Part shown: positions 1-7,393 of the stretch, piece after piece
Layout of the letters: the number at the start of each line of letters is the position of its first letter
Position numbering within the stretch: position 1 is the first letter of the stretch
Origin: Rhizobium sp. WSM4643
GTDB lineage: Bacteria > Pseudomonadota > Alphaproteobacteria > Rhizobiales > Rhizobiaceae
Length of the DNA stretch: 64,000 nt
Assembly (NCBI RefSeq): GCF_025152745.1
Contig: NZ_CP104040.1
Location: 496,001 to 560,000, forward strand
Direction of reading: 5' to 3'
Notes under the pieces: model-generated
Database searches by the model: none
What the model saw: the letters and a program-made list of their open reading frames with translations, nothing else
Told to the model about the DNA's origin: nothing
Position numbers and translations under genes: made by a program

Positions 1-680
1 TTGTCGTCGCGATAGATAATGAAGGTCTTGACGAAATAAAGCAGCCCGGCGGCGATCAGCCCGCCGATCAGCGGCGAGGTAATCCAGCTCGTTGTGATCT
101 CTAGTATCACACGCCAGTTCACCGGCTCCGGCCCGACGGCTGAGATGCCGGCGCCGATCACCGCCCCGACGATCGCATGGGTGGTGGAAACCGGCGCCTT
201 CATCCAGGTTGCAAGATTGACCCAGAGGGCAGCGGCCGTCAGCGCCGCCATCATGATCCAGCCCGTCATCGCCTGCGGCACATGCACCGTATCGACAAGG
301 TTTGCGGAAATCGTCTTGACGACGTCGCCGCCGGCGACCGTGGCGCCAAGCACCTCGAAAATCGCGGCGATGACCAGCGCCTGGACCATCGTCATGGCGC
401 GCGCGCCGACGGCGGCACCAACATTGTTGGTCACATCATTGGCGCCGATATTCATCGCCATGTAGCCGGCAAGGGCTGCCGCCGCCACCACGAGAACCGC
501 TCCCGGCTGGTCGAACACATAGACACCGGCAAAGAGCATGGCCAGACCGACGAAGATCAATCCGAGACCGGGCGTCACCAGGCGCCGCAAAACATGCTTT
601 GCCGCGTCCTCGACATGGGTGATCTTGTCAAGGTCCTTGTCGAGCGTGCGTTTCGTGAGAACTACGGGACGTGGCGGCAT
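1..680 (-). CDS. pit: PiT-family inorganic phosphate transporter (3' end outside the window)
   Basis: Only the first 226 or so codons are present; the gene runs off the left edge. The product is an integral inner-membrane low-affinity phosphate permease of the PiT (PHO4) family. After a charged cytoplasmic N-terminus come hydrophobic helices and the family signature around residues 75-90 (MAMNIGANDVTNNVGAAVG), which holds the GANDVxN core of phosphate-permease repeat 1. A second conserved stretch, APVSTTHAIVGAVIGAG, matches the family's P-S-T-H motif. The ATG at 680 is the first in frame. The Nudix gene lies 62 bp upstream on the same strand, so co-transcription is possible. Family assignment is firm; the substrate is inferred from the family. 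Confidence 0.9.
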   Translation of the reverse strand, partial: MPPRPVVLTKRTLDKDLDKITHVEDAAKHVLRRLVTPGLGLIFVGLAMLFAGVYVFDQPGAVLVVAAAALAGYMAMNIGANDVTNNVGAAVGARAMTMVQALVIAAIFEVLGATVAGGDVVKTISANLVDTVHVPQAMTGWIMMAALTAAALWVNLATWMKAPVSTTHAIVGAVIGAGISAVGPEPVNWRVILEITTSWITSPLIGGLIAAGLLYFVKTFIIYRDD

Positions 681-742
681 TCTTTTTCCTGAGAATAAAG
701 CTGCTTCTACGCTGCTTTCTTAGCAGCGCAAGATGGCAGGAT

Positions 743-1267
743 TCATTCCGCTGGAATTTGCTTCGCCGCCTTGGCCGAAAGCCTGTCGGTCATCCTTTGC
801 TTGAAGGCGAGGAAAAGGTGGCGGAGCTCCGGTTCACGCACGCGCGTCGCCGCCTCATCAAGCGAAACCCATTCAATGCGGCGCTCGCCTTTTTCCTTGA
901 AATTCTTCGCCATCTCGGTGACTTCGAGGGCATAGACCTGCACCTTGCAGATCACCTGCACTCCGTCGCGCAGCACCTTCGGATAGCTATAGGCGCCGAG
1001 CGTCTCGGTTTCGACAACGCCGCGGACGCCCGCTTCTTCGAAGGCTTCCTGCATCGCGACCTCATGGGCGCATTTGCCCGTCATCGGCCAGCCCTTGGGA
1101 ATGACCCAGCGGCCGGTGTCGCGGCTGGTCATCAATAGCACCTCGACCTCGCCGCTCTTCTTCTTTGCCCGATAGCAGAGGGCGCCGTATTGCTGTCGCG
1201 GCGGTCGCCGGAACATCAGTTGCACATCGGAAGCCAGTCGGGCCAGAAGAGTCAATGGTCGGGTCAC
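743..1267 (-). CDS. Nudix hydrolase with a variant Nudix box
   Basis: This 174-residue protein has a Nudix fold, a family that hydrolyses nucleoside diphosphates linked to another moiety. The box begins at PKGW around residues 58-61 and ends in QEAFEEAGV, so the C-terminal half (xExxEExGx) is intact. The first Glu of the consensus GX5EX7REUXEEXGU is replaced by Lys, and the usual Arg by Gln. The PKGW context and small size resemble diphosphoinositol-polyphosphate or diadenosine-polyphosphate hydrolases. The gene lies just upstream of the phosphate permease on the same strand. Substrate is unknown. Confidence 0.85.
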   Translation of the reverse strand: MTRPLTLLARLASDVQLMFRRPPRQQYGALCYRAKKKSGEVEVLLMTSRDTGRWVIPKGWPMTGKCAHEVAMQEAFEEAGVRGVVETETLGAYSYPKVLRDGVQVICKVQVYALEVTEMAKNFKEKGERRIEWVSLDEAATRVREPELRHLFLAFKQRMTDRLSAKAAKQIPAE

Positions 1268-1519
1268 CTTCGCAGTCGTCGTTAGGAATCACTCATATAC
1301 ATATATCACGGAAAGCTTACGCAATCCAAAAGGCCGCAGAACGATTTGCACCGCGATTAACGCCGTTCATAGGGAAATCGAGGCCGGACAGGTCCGGAAA
1401 ATCCGTCACGCCCTGTCTCGAATGCGTCACATTGCACAGCTGTACAATATGGCGTGATCTTGCCTTTCGTTCAATGGCGAGATCTAGTGGTCAACCGTGA
1501 TTTTTTGAATGTCGTCCTC
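1268..1519. other. Divergent intergenic region, Nudix / LysR
   Basis: About 250 bp separates the divergent Nudix and LysR genes and probably holds both promoters. I see no repeat, RNA gene or convincing operator here. Weak start codons upstream of the LysR gene extend its frame to 1454 but add no conserved residues. Confidence 0.4.
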
Positions 1520-2395
1520 ATGCGTCTGCCACCGCTCAACGCCATCCGCGCCTTCGAAGCCGTCTGTCGTCACGGCAGCATTCTGAAGGCTGCCGAAGAG
1601 CTGAATGTGGTGCGTGGCGCCGTGCGCCAGCAGATCGACACGCTGGAGAATCATTTCGGCCGCAAGCTCTTCACGCGTGACGGCGGCAGGCTGGTCCCGA
1701 CCTTGCAGGCCAGGGCTTTTGCCGAAGCTTCGAGTGCGGCTTTCGACATTCTGCAGCGCGCCGCTTCGGAACTTGAAGGCGCCGCGCCGAGCCGTATTCG
1801 GCTCGGCGTGCCCTCAGCCTTCGCGGTCTGGTGGCTGATGCCGCGTATGGCAGACATGCAGGCGAGCCTCGGCGATACCGTCGACATCGTGCCGATGACG
1901 ATGGTCGAGCCGCTGCGGGTGCACCCCGAATTGGACGCTGTGATCATGGGCGGCGAATACCGGCCGGCGGCAGGCATTTCGGCCCTGCGGTTCATGGAGG
2001 ACGAGTTCGGCCCGGTCGCGACGCCTTCGCTTGCCGCGACACTGTCCAAGGACCCAGCGGCGATGAGCGCGCTGACGATGCTCGCCAGCCGCAGCGTTCC
2101 GAAGCTCTGGGACGAATGGTTTGCCGAAAGCGGCACGCCGCCGGTCGTCTTTTCCCGCGTCCAGGAATTCGAGGATCTGCTGCTGGCGCTGGGTGCCGCC
2201 CGCTCCGGGCTTGGCATCGCGCTTGCGCCACGCGCTTCGATCGAGGACGATCTTCAGCGCGGGTATCTGGTCGCGCCCTATGGCTTCATCTCCCGGCTGC
2301 CGGGTTACAGCCTCTGCTGCCGTACGCCGGATGCGAAGCGGCCGGCCTTTGCGGCTTTGTCCGGTTGGCTGCTCCGTTGCGGGATGTCGGGTTGA
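1520..2395 (+). CDS. LysR-family transcriptional regulator (GcvA-like)
   Basis: This 291-residue protein has an N-terminal winged helix-turn-helix (about residues 5-63, starting LPPLNAIRAFEAVCRHGS) followed by a LysR substrate-binding domain. The LPPLNALRAFEA-type opening and the W-x-x-W...ESG segment in the effector domain are typical of the GcvA subgroup. I chose the ATG at 1520 because homology begins there; the frame is open back to 1454 with no conserved sequence. The next gene downstream on the same strand (2806) encodes an SAH-hydrolase-like protein, but a large palindrome separates them, so regulation of that gene is only a guess. Confidence 0.9.
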   Translation: MRLPPLNAIRAFEAVCRHGSILKAAEELNVVRGAVRQQIDTLENHFGRKLFTRDGGRLVPTLQARAFAEASSAAFDILQRAASELEGAAPSRIRLGVPSAFAVWWLMPRMADMQASLGDTVDIVPMTMVEPLRVHPELDAVIMGGEYRPAAGISALRFMEDEFGPVATPSLAATLSKDPAAMSALTMLASRSVPKLWDEWFAESGTPPVVFSRVQEFEDLLLALGAARSGLGIALAPRASIEDDLQRGYLVAPYGFISRLPGYSLCCRTPDAKRPAFAALSGWLLRCGMSG

Positions 2396-2421
2396 AGGGG
2401 CGTGGCGGTTCGGACCCAATC

Positions 2422-2569
2422 AAGACCCCTCCCCAACCCCTCCCCACAAGGGGGAGGGGCTTAACCTGCCGCACTCGTTTTTTCCAGATCTGCGACGTTT
2501 CGAGTGGAAAGAGGCGGGCGCTCCGGCTTAGTCCCTCCCCCTTGTGGGGAGGGGTTGGGGAGGGGTCTT
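2422..2569. repeat. Long inverted repeat (rhizobial intergenic palindrome)
   Basis: Two perfect 37-bp inverted arms lie at 2422-2458 and 2533-2569, separated by 74 bp. The arms are made of CCCCTCCCC-type runs with a central CACAAGGGGGAGG. Transcribed in either direction they would form a very stable stem, which probably ends transcription from the LysR gene. Similar but not identical elements occur at about 10098, 18383, 21914, 25450 and 37354, in keeping with RIME-type mosaic repeats of Rhizobium. Confidence 0.85.
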
Positions 2570-2805
2570 TCGCAAAGGTGGACGGGGAACGGAGAGGGCG
2601 CGGAATGTCCATTCGCCCCGTAAACTGGGGTCCGAAGGACGGGTCGAGACCTGTGGCTCGACCCCGGTCGGTGCCGGCAGGCGGATGAGGGGCACCGACA
2701 CCGGCCTGAAACGGCAGATTTTCTGCTCCTTCGTCAGAATTACTTCCATATTCGCAGCCCTGTTGCTCCGCTAAAAACAGCACGATACGCAAATAGGAAG
2801 AGACA
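2570..2805. other. Gene-free stretch with a degenerate intergenic repeat
   Basis: Together with the palindrome before it, this forms a gap of about 410 bp between genes. It includes the phrase GGGTCGAGACCTGTGGCTCGACCC (split here as GGGTCGAGACC / TGTGGCTCGACCC), a hairpin found in similar form near 25470. No convincing ORF is present. A likely Shine-Dalgarno, AGGAAGAG, precedes the next gene. Confidence 0.5.
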
Positions 2806-3963
2806 ATGGAAAAGACCGCAACCCGCATCGACTGGATCGGCAACGGCTGCCGGCTGCTCAAGGCGACGGCGGCCGAATTCGAGCGGACGCGTCCTTTCGA
2901 GGGCCTGTCGATCGGCACCGGCATTCACCTCGAGCCGAAGACGGTGGCGCTGCTGATGACGCTTCGCGCCGGCGGCGCACGTCTCGTCTGCACCGGCAAT
3001 CTCAACAGCACCCAGCCTTCGACAGTCGAGTTCCTGCGTTCCCAAGGCATCACTGTTTTTGCCACGCAGACGACCGATCCTGCCGCTCATCAGCAGAGCC
3101 TCGAAGCAGTCATTGCTGAAAAGCCGGATCTGCTGCTCGACAATGGCGGCGATCTCTTCGCCATCGCGGCGGAAAAACCCTATGCCAATCTCCGCGGCGG
3201 TACCGAGGAAACCACCTCGGCCCGCACCCGCCTGCTGCCGCTGCGCGAGCGGTTGAACATGCCGATCCTCGTCATCAACGACAGCCCGATCAAGCAGTTC
3301 GCCGAAAACAGGCATGCCGTCGGCCAGAGCCTGTTTGAAAGCTATCTGCGCTTCACCAACCGCTCCACCAACGGGAAGCGCGTGACGGTGTTCGGCTACG
3401 GCGCCTGCGGCAAGGGCACGGCCGCCTGTTTCCGCAATGCCTTTTCTACCGTCAGCGTCATCGATATCGATCCGGTGACGACGCTCGAAGCTCATCTCGA
3501 CGGTTTCACCACACCGCTGCGCGACGCGGCGATCCGCTCGGCCGATATCATCGTCACCGTCACCGGTTTTGCCGGCATCGTGACGGCAGCCGACCTGCCG
3601 CTCGTCAAGGACGGCGCGATCCTGATGAATGGCGGCCATTTCCCGCATGAGATCGATGTCGAGGCCTTCCGCCGCCACCCCGATGTCATCGGCATCGATC
3701 GCTACGACGCCGATCATATCGAGACCTTCCATCTGAGCGACGGTCGTTCCTTCCACGTGCTCGGTGGCGGCCACATGGCCAATCTCGCCGGCCCGCGGCC
3801 GCTCGGCAATACCGTCGAGTCGATGGATCTCGGCTTCACCCTGCAGGCCCGCTGCCTGGAACGCATCGCCAGGGGTGAGGCGGGTCCCCAATCCTGCCTC
3901 GTGTCCGTGGCCGCCGATATCGATGCGATGGTTGCGAACGCCTATCTCGATCTGGCGCGTTGA
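2806..3963 (+). CDS. S-adenosylhomocysteine hydrolase-like protein (divergent paralogue)
   Basis: This 385-residue protein resembles adenosylhomocysteinase, the NAD-dependent enzyme that splits SAH into adenosine and homocysteine. The Rossmann loop GYGACGKG (about residues 203-210) and the catalytic-domain landmarks GGTEETTSA and NDSPIK are recognisable. Several positions differ from true AhcY: the substrate-site DDGGD is DNGGD, the K-x-x-x-D-N stretch is changed, and the C-terminal tail ending in Y-R-Y, which completes the partner's NAD site, is absent. It is also shorter than the usual 430-470 residues. It may act on a different substrate. The canonical ahcY is presumably elsewhere. Confidence 0.75.
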   Translation: MEKTATRIDWIGNGCRLLKATAAEFERTRPFEGLSIGTGIHLEPKTVALLMTLRAGGARLVCTGNLNSTQPSTVEFLRSQGITVFATQTTDPAAHQQSLEAVIAEKPDLLLDNGGDLFAIAAEKPYANLRGGTEETTSARTRLLPLRERLNMPILVINDSPIKQFAENRHAVGQSLFESYLRFTNRSTNGKRVTVFGYGACGKGTAACFRNAFSTVSVIDIDPVTTLEAHLDGFTTPLRDAAIRSADIIVTVTGFAGIVTAADLPLVKDGAILMNGGHFPHEIDVEAFRRHPDVIGIDRYDADHIETFHLSDGRSFHVLGGGHMANLAGPRPLGNTVESMDLGFTLQARCLERIARGEAGPQSCLVSVAADIDAMVANAYLDLAR

Positions 3964-3982
3964 TTCCTTCGACCGACCGAGA

Positions 3983-4978
3983 TCAGTCGATCTCGACGAC
4001 GAGCTTTCCGTCCGCCTTCCGGTCTTCGATCAGCCGATGCGCCTCATCTGTATCGGCAAGGCTGAAGCGGCGCGGGTCGAGCTTCGGCATCACCTTGCCG
4101 GCTTCGGCGAGCTTCGTCATCTCACGCATGATTTCACCGTGATGGGCGCGTCCCTCGCCGGTCAGAAGCGGCAGCAGCGTGAAGACGCCGGAATAGCTGG
4201 CGGCCTTGAAGGAGAGCGGCGCCAGCGCGTGGCTTCCCCAGCCGAGGCAACTCACGACATGACCGAACCGGCTGACGGCTCGGAATGCCGTATCGAGCCC
4301 CTGGCCGCCGACCGTATCGTAGACCAGATCGAAACCCCTGCCGCCGGTGTGTCCTGCGACGTAGGTTTCCACCGTTTCCGCATCGCGATCGATCGGCGTT
4401 GCACCAAGGCCGGCGAGATAGTCCGCTTTCGAAGCGCTGTCGACGACATAAACCTCGGCTTCCACAGCCTTGGCGATCTGCGCGACGATATGGCCGACAC
4501 CGCCGCCGCCAATCACGAGAACCTTCTGGCCGGCCTTGACTGCGGCGCGGTCGACCAGCCCTTCCCAGGCGGTGATCGAGATCAGCGGCAGGGCGGCTGC
4601 CTCGCGCATCGACAGATTCTGCGGCTTTGGCGCCAGCAGCGCGGCGTCGACTGCAGCAAATTCGGCAAGCGATCCCTGAATGCCGCCGACCCCGCCGGTC
4701 ATGCCGTAGATCGCGTCGCCCTGGCGGAAACCGCTGACGCCAGCCCCGATCTCTTCGACGATGCCGGCCATATCGATGCCGACAATGGCGGGAAGCGGAT
4801 GGCGGGCATGGGCCGCATTGCCGGCCCGGATCTTGAGGTCGAGCGGATTGACGCCGCTTGCCTTGATGCGCACCAGAACCTGGCCTGCGCCGGGAACCGG
4901 TTTTGCAATATCGGCGACGCGCAATGGCGAATTCGGCGCTTCAGCCAGCAGCGCTTTCATTGTTGATTGTACAGACAT
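3983..4978 (-). CDS. Medium-chain dehydrogenase/reductase, quinone-oxidoreductase type
   Basis: This 331-residue protein belongs to the zinc-independent MDR family (NADPH:quinone reductase / enoyl reductase group). A GroES-like N-terminal domain contains the GxDxAG motif (VGIDMAGIVEEIGAGV). The nucleotide-binding domain starts at the loop VIGGGGVG. No structural-zinc cysteine cluster is seen. I chose the ATG at 4978 because GGAGAG sits just upstream; the frame is open to 5026. It is divergent from a LysR gene at 5473, a common regulator-target layout, but a MITE-like element now lies between them. Confidence 0.88.
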   Translation of the reverse strand: MSVQSTMKALLAEAPNSPLRVADIAKPVPGAGQVLVRIKASGVNPLDLKIRAGNAAHARHPLPAIVGIDMAGIVEEIGAGVSGFRQGDAIYGMTGGVGGIQGSLAEFAAVDAALLAPKPQNLSMREAAALPLISITAWEGLVDRAAVKAGQKVLVIGGGGVGHIVAQIAKAVEAEVYVVDSASKADYLAGLGATPIDRDAETVETYVAGHTGGRGFDLVYDTVGGQGLDTAFRAVSRFGHVVSCLGWGSHALAPLSFKAASYSGVFTLLPLLTGEGRAHHGEIMREMTKLAEAGKVMPKLDPRRFSLADTDEAHRLIEDRKADGKLVVEID

Positions 4979-5112
4979 CGAACTCTCCTTCGTTTGCATC
5001 GTGGCGTCCGTAGCGCGCCGCAGCAAGTTGTTCTGGAAGAAGATGGTTCATTGAAACACGAATGAAAATGAAAGATAAAGACTGAAGTCCATGCATTTTT
5101 GTTTGGCGGATG

Positions 5113-5470
5113 CTAGAGCCCTTCCGGGTTAGATTGCAGCATTCTGTTGGCTCAAACGGAGTCGGATGGTCGACCGGCCGGCGCGTGTCGTAGCCCAGCC
5201 CTACGGCCAAGCTGGCCGGTCGATCAGCCGGCCCGTTTCAGCCAACCTTCCCGCAGATTTGCCTGGCAAATCTGCAAGACTCAGAATCGCCGGGCGCACG
5301 TATCGCTTCGCCATGGCGAAGCGGTGCGGCCGGTGGGCCGGGCATCTTTGCGCCAGGATCAAAGGCGATCGGCTCGGACGTACCAAGGGGTATGCCCTTC
5401 GCCAATCGCCTCTGCCCTGACGAAAACCTGCTCCGGCAGAATGCTTCAATCTAACCCGGAAAGGCTCTAG
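5113..5470. mobile_element. MITE-like element, copy 1 (358 bp)
   Basis: This element is nearly identical in sequence and equal in length to 53579-53936. It starts and ends with CTAG. The terminal inverted repeats span about 34 bp: AGAGCC(C/T)TTCCGGG(T/C)TAG at one end and its complement at the other. Internal palindromes include CGCTTCGCCATGGCGAAGCG and the hairpin GCAGATTTGCC-TGG-CAAATCTGC. No transposase is encoded; short ORFs inside are conserved only because the copies are. A TA target duplication within CTAG would fit an IS630/Tc1-type helper, but that is inference. Confidence 0.85.
5458..5464 (+). promoter_or_regulatory. Shine-Dalgarno supplied by the MITE end
   Basis: GGAAAGG at 5458-5464, within the right terminal repeat of the MITE, sits 8 nt before the ATG at 5473 of the LysR gene. 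The element's last base is only 2 bp from that start codon, so the translation signal appears to come from the mobile element. Confidence 0.6.
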
Positions 5471-5472
5471 CG

Positions 5473-6324
5473 ATGGAATGGAGCGACCTCAAACTGTTTC
5501 TGGCGATCGCGCGGTTCGGCACGCTGGGGGCAGCGGCCCGCAGCCTCGGACTGACGCAGCCGACGATGGGCAGGCGGCTGCGTGCCCTTGAAACCTCTCT
5601 CGGCCAGACGCTCTTTCAGCGCACGACCGATGGCTTCGTCCTGACGGATGAAGGCGCGGCCGTGTTCGCCGGCGCCGAACGCATCGAAGAGGAGGCGCTC
5701 GCCATGGAGCGGAGCCTTGCCGGCGGCAGTCGTCAACTCGATGGTTTTCTGAGGCTATCCTCATCCGACTGGTTCGGCGCGCATGTGCTTTCGCCGGTGC
5801 TGGCGGAATTCTCGCAAGTCCATCCGAAGGTGGTGGTCGAATTGTTGACCGACAGCCGGCTTCTCAGCCTGTCACGACGCGAAGCTGACCTCGTCTTCCG
5901 CATCCAGCCCTTCGCGGAAGCGGAGGTCATATCGCGCAAGCTCATCCATATCGAATACGGCCTTTATATCAGCCGCGGCGCGCTGCACCCCGAAGCCGGC
6001 GACGGAGCGGGCGCCCGCCTCGTCACCATGGACGAGGCTTTCGGCGACATGCCTGATGTCGGCTGGCTGCGTCGCCTGTTGCCGCGGGCCGAGATCGTCA
6101 TGCGCAGCAACAGCCGCGATGTGCAGGCGGCGCTCTGTGCCAATGGCGCCGGGCTCGCCGTCCTGCCACGGCCGCTCGGCGATTCGCATGCTGCCATCGA
6201 ACTGGTCGATCTCGGTGAACCGCCGCCCGGCCGCGACACCTGGGTCGGTTATCACCGCGACATGAAGCGCTTAGCACGGCTGCGCGCCCTGCTGGACCTC
6301 GTCATCGAGAGGCTGGCGCGCTGA
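5473..6324 (+). CDS. LysR-family transcriptional regulator
   Basis: This 283-residue protein has an N-terminal winged helix-turn-helix (residues 1-60, WSDLKLFLAIARFGTLGAAA) and a LysR effector-binding domain. Its whole natural upstream region has been replaced by the MITE, which ends 2 bp before the ATG. It is divergent from the MDR gene at 3983-4978, a likely ancestral target. Whether it is still expressed depends on promoter activity in or across the element. Confidence 0.9.
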   Translation: MEWSDLKLFLAIARFGTLGAAARSLGLTQPTMGRRLRALETSLGQTLFQRTTDGFVLTDEGAAVFAGAERIEEEALAMERSLAGGSRQLDGFLRLSSSDWFGAHVLSPVLAEFSQVHPKVVVELLTDSRLLSLSRREADLVFRIQPFAEAEVISRKLIHIEYGLYISRGALHPEAGDGAGARLVTMDEAFGDMPDVGWLRRLLPRAEIVMRSNSRDVQAALCANGAGLAVLPRPLGDSHAAIELVDLGEPPPGRDTWVGYHRDMKRLARLRALLDLVIERLAR

Positions 6325-6337
6325 ACCGGCGCAGCGA

Positions 6338-7264
6338 TCAGCGCTCCCAATAGGGGACGGGGCCATAAAGCCCTGCCAGATAGTCGATGAACAACCGCAC
6401 CTTGGCGAGCAGGAATTGCCGGCTGGGATAGACGGCCGACAGCGCGACATTGTGCGAGCTTTCATAGCCCGGCAGTACCTGCACCAGCCGGCCGGCTTTG
6501 AGCTCTTCACCGATGTCCCAGGTGGAGCGCAGCGCGATCCCGAGGCCGGCGATCACAGCCTCGCGGATCACCTCGCTGGAATTGGTGATCAGCATGCCTT
6601 CCGGCCTGAGACTCAGCGCCCCGTCCGGCCCGTTCAGCCGCCAGGTGTCGTTATTGTGGGCCGGCAGGCAGCGGTGGCGTTTCAGCTCGTCGATATGCTT
6701 CGGCTCGCCATGCGCCGCAAGGTAATCCGGCGAAGCGCAGAGCAGCCGGCGCACCGGCGCCAGCCGGCGGGCAACGAGGCTCGAATCGGTGAGTTCGGCG
6801 ATGCGGATCGCCAGATCGAAACCGCCGCCGACGATGTCGCTGAATTCGTCGGTCAGCACCAGGTTGATCGCCAGCTCCGGATGCGTCTCCATGAAAGCCT
6901 TCAGATGCGGCGCGATATGCATGCGCCCGAAGGAGGTCGGGGCCGAGATCTTCAGCGTGCCGTGCATCTGCGCCGAACGGCCGGAAATATAGAATTCCGC
7001 CTCCTCCAGCCCGGCGAGAATGCCGAGTACGCGGTCGTAGAAGCCCTGTCCGGCTTCCGTCAGCGAGATTTGTCGCGTCGTGCGCTGTAGAAGCCGCGTG
7101 CCGAGCCGATCCTCCAGCCGCTTGATCCGTTTGGAGACGACGGCCGGGGAAAAGCCGAGTGCGCGGCCGGCGAGCGACATGCTGCCTGTCGAAACGACCT
7201 TGGCAAAGATTTCGAGATCACCCAGATTGGTCATAAGGTTTGTGACTTTTTCCCCTTTTGGCAT
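6338..7264 (-). CDS. LysR-family regulator, probable glycolate operon regulator
   Basis: This 308-residue protein has a winged helix-turn-helix at about residues 12-70 (LGDLEIFAKVVSTGSMSLAG) and a substrate-binding domain of the CrgA/DsdC-like group, with SAPTSFGRMHIAP opening the effector domain. It is transcribed divergently from glcDEF, with about 129 bp between the start codons and inverted repeats in the gap. Regulation of glcD is therefore the simplest reading. An internal ATG (residue 11) is an alternative start. Confidence 0.88.
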   Translation of the reverse strand: MPKGEKVTNLMTNLGDLEIFAKVVSTGSMSLAGRALGFSPAVVSKRIKRLEDRLGTRLLQRTTRQISLTEAGQGFYDRVLGILAGLEEAEFYISGRSAQMHGTLKISAPTSFGRMHIAPHLKAFMETHPELAINLVLTDEFSDIVGGGFDLAIRIAELTDSSLVARRLAPVRRLLCASPDYLAAHGEPKHIDELKRHRCLPAHNNDTWRLNGPDGALSLRPEGMLITNSSEVIREAVIAGLGIALRSTWDIGEELKAGRLVQVLPGYESSHNVALSAVYPSRQFLLAKVRLFIDYLAGLYGPVPYWER

Positions 7265-7310
7265 AAGTGCTTAGCATTTGCGCCACTTTCGGGAAAGTGC
7301 TAAGCCGATC
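7265..7310. promoter_or_regulatory. Candidate LysR operator between the regulator and glcD
   Basis: GCTTAGCA at 7269-7276 and its inverse TGCTAAGC at 7298-7305 flank a hairpin CACTTTC-GG-GAAAGTG. Nested inverted repeats in a divergent LysR-target gap fit a regulator binding site. This is sequence pattern only. Confidence 0.4.
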
Positions 7311-7393
7311 TATCGGCGGCAGGGAGGTTCGCGGCCGGTTTCCGCTGTCATCTTCCCGCTGTCATTCCCCTCGTCAGGGCCAGGGAGAACGCC

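Noticed and set aside
2396..2690. Coding potential in both strands around the 2422-2569 palindrome
   Set aside because: The short frames encode Pro/Arg-rich shadows of the inverted repeat and match no family.
5147..5470. 107-codon ORF inside the MITE-like element, also present in copy 2
   Set aside because: It is shared only because the element is duplicated. The sequence is low-complexity, has no domain and runs through the terminal repeat.
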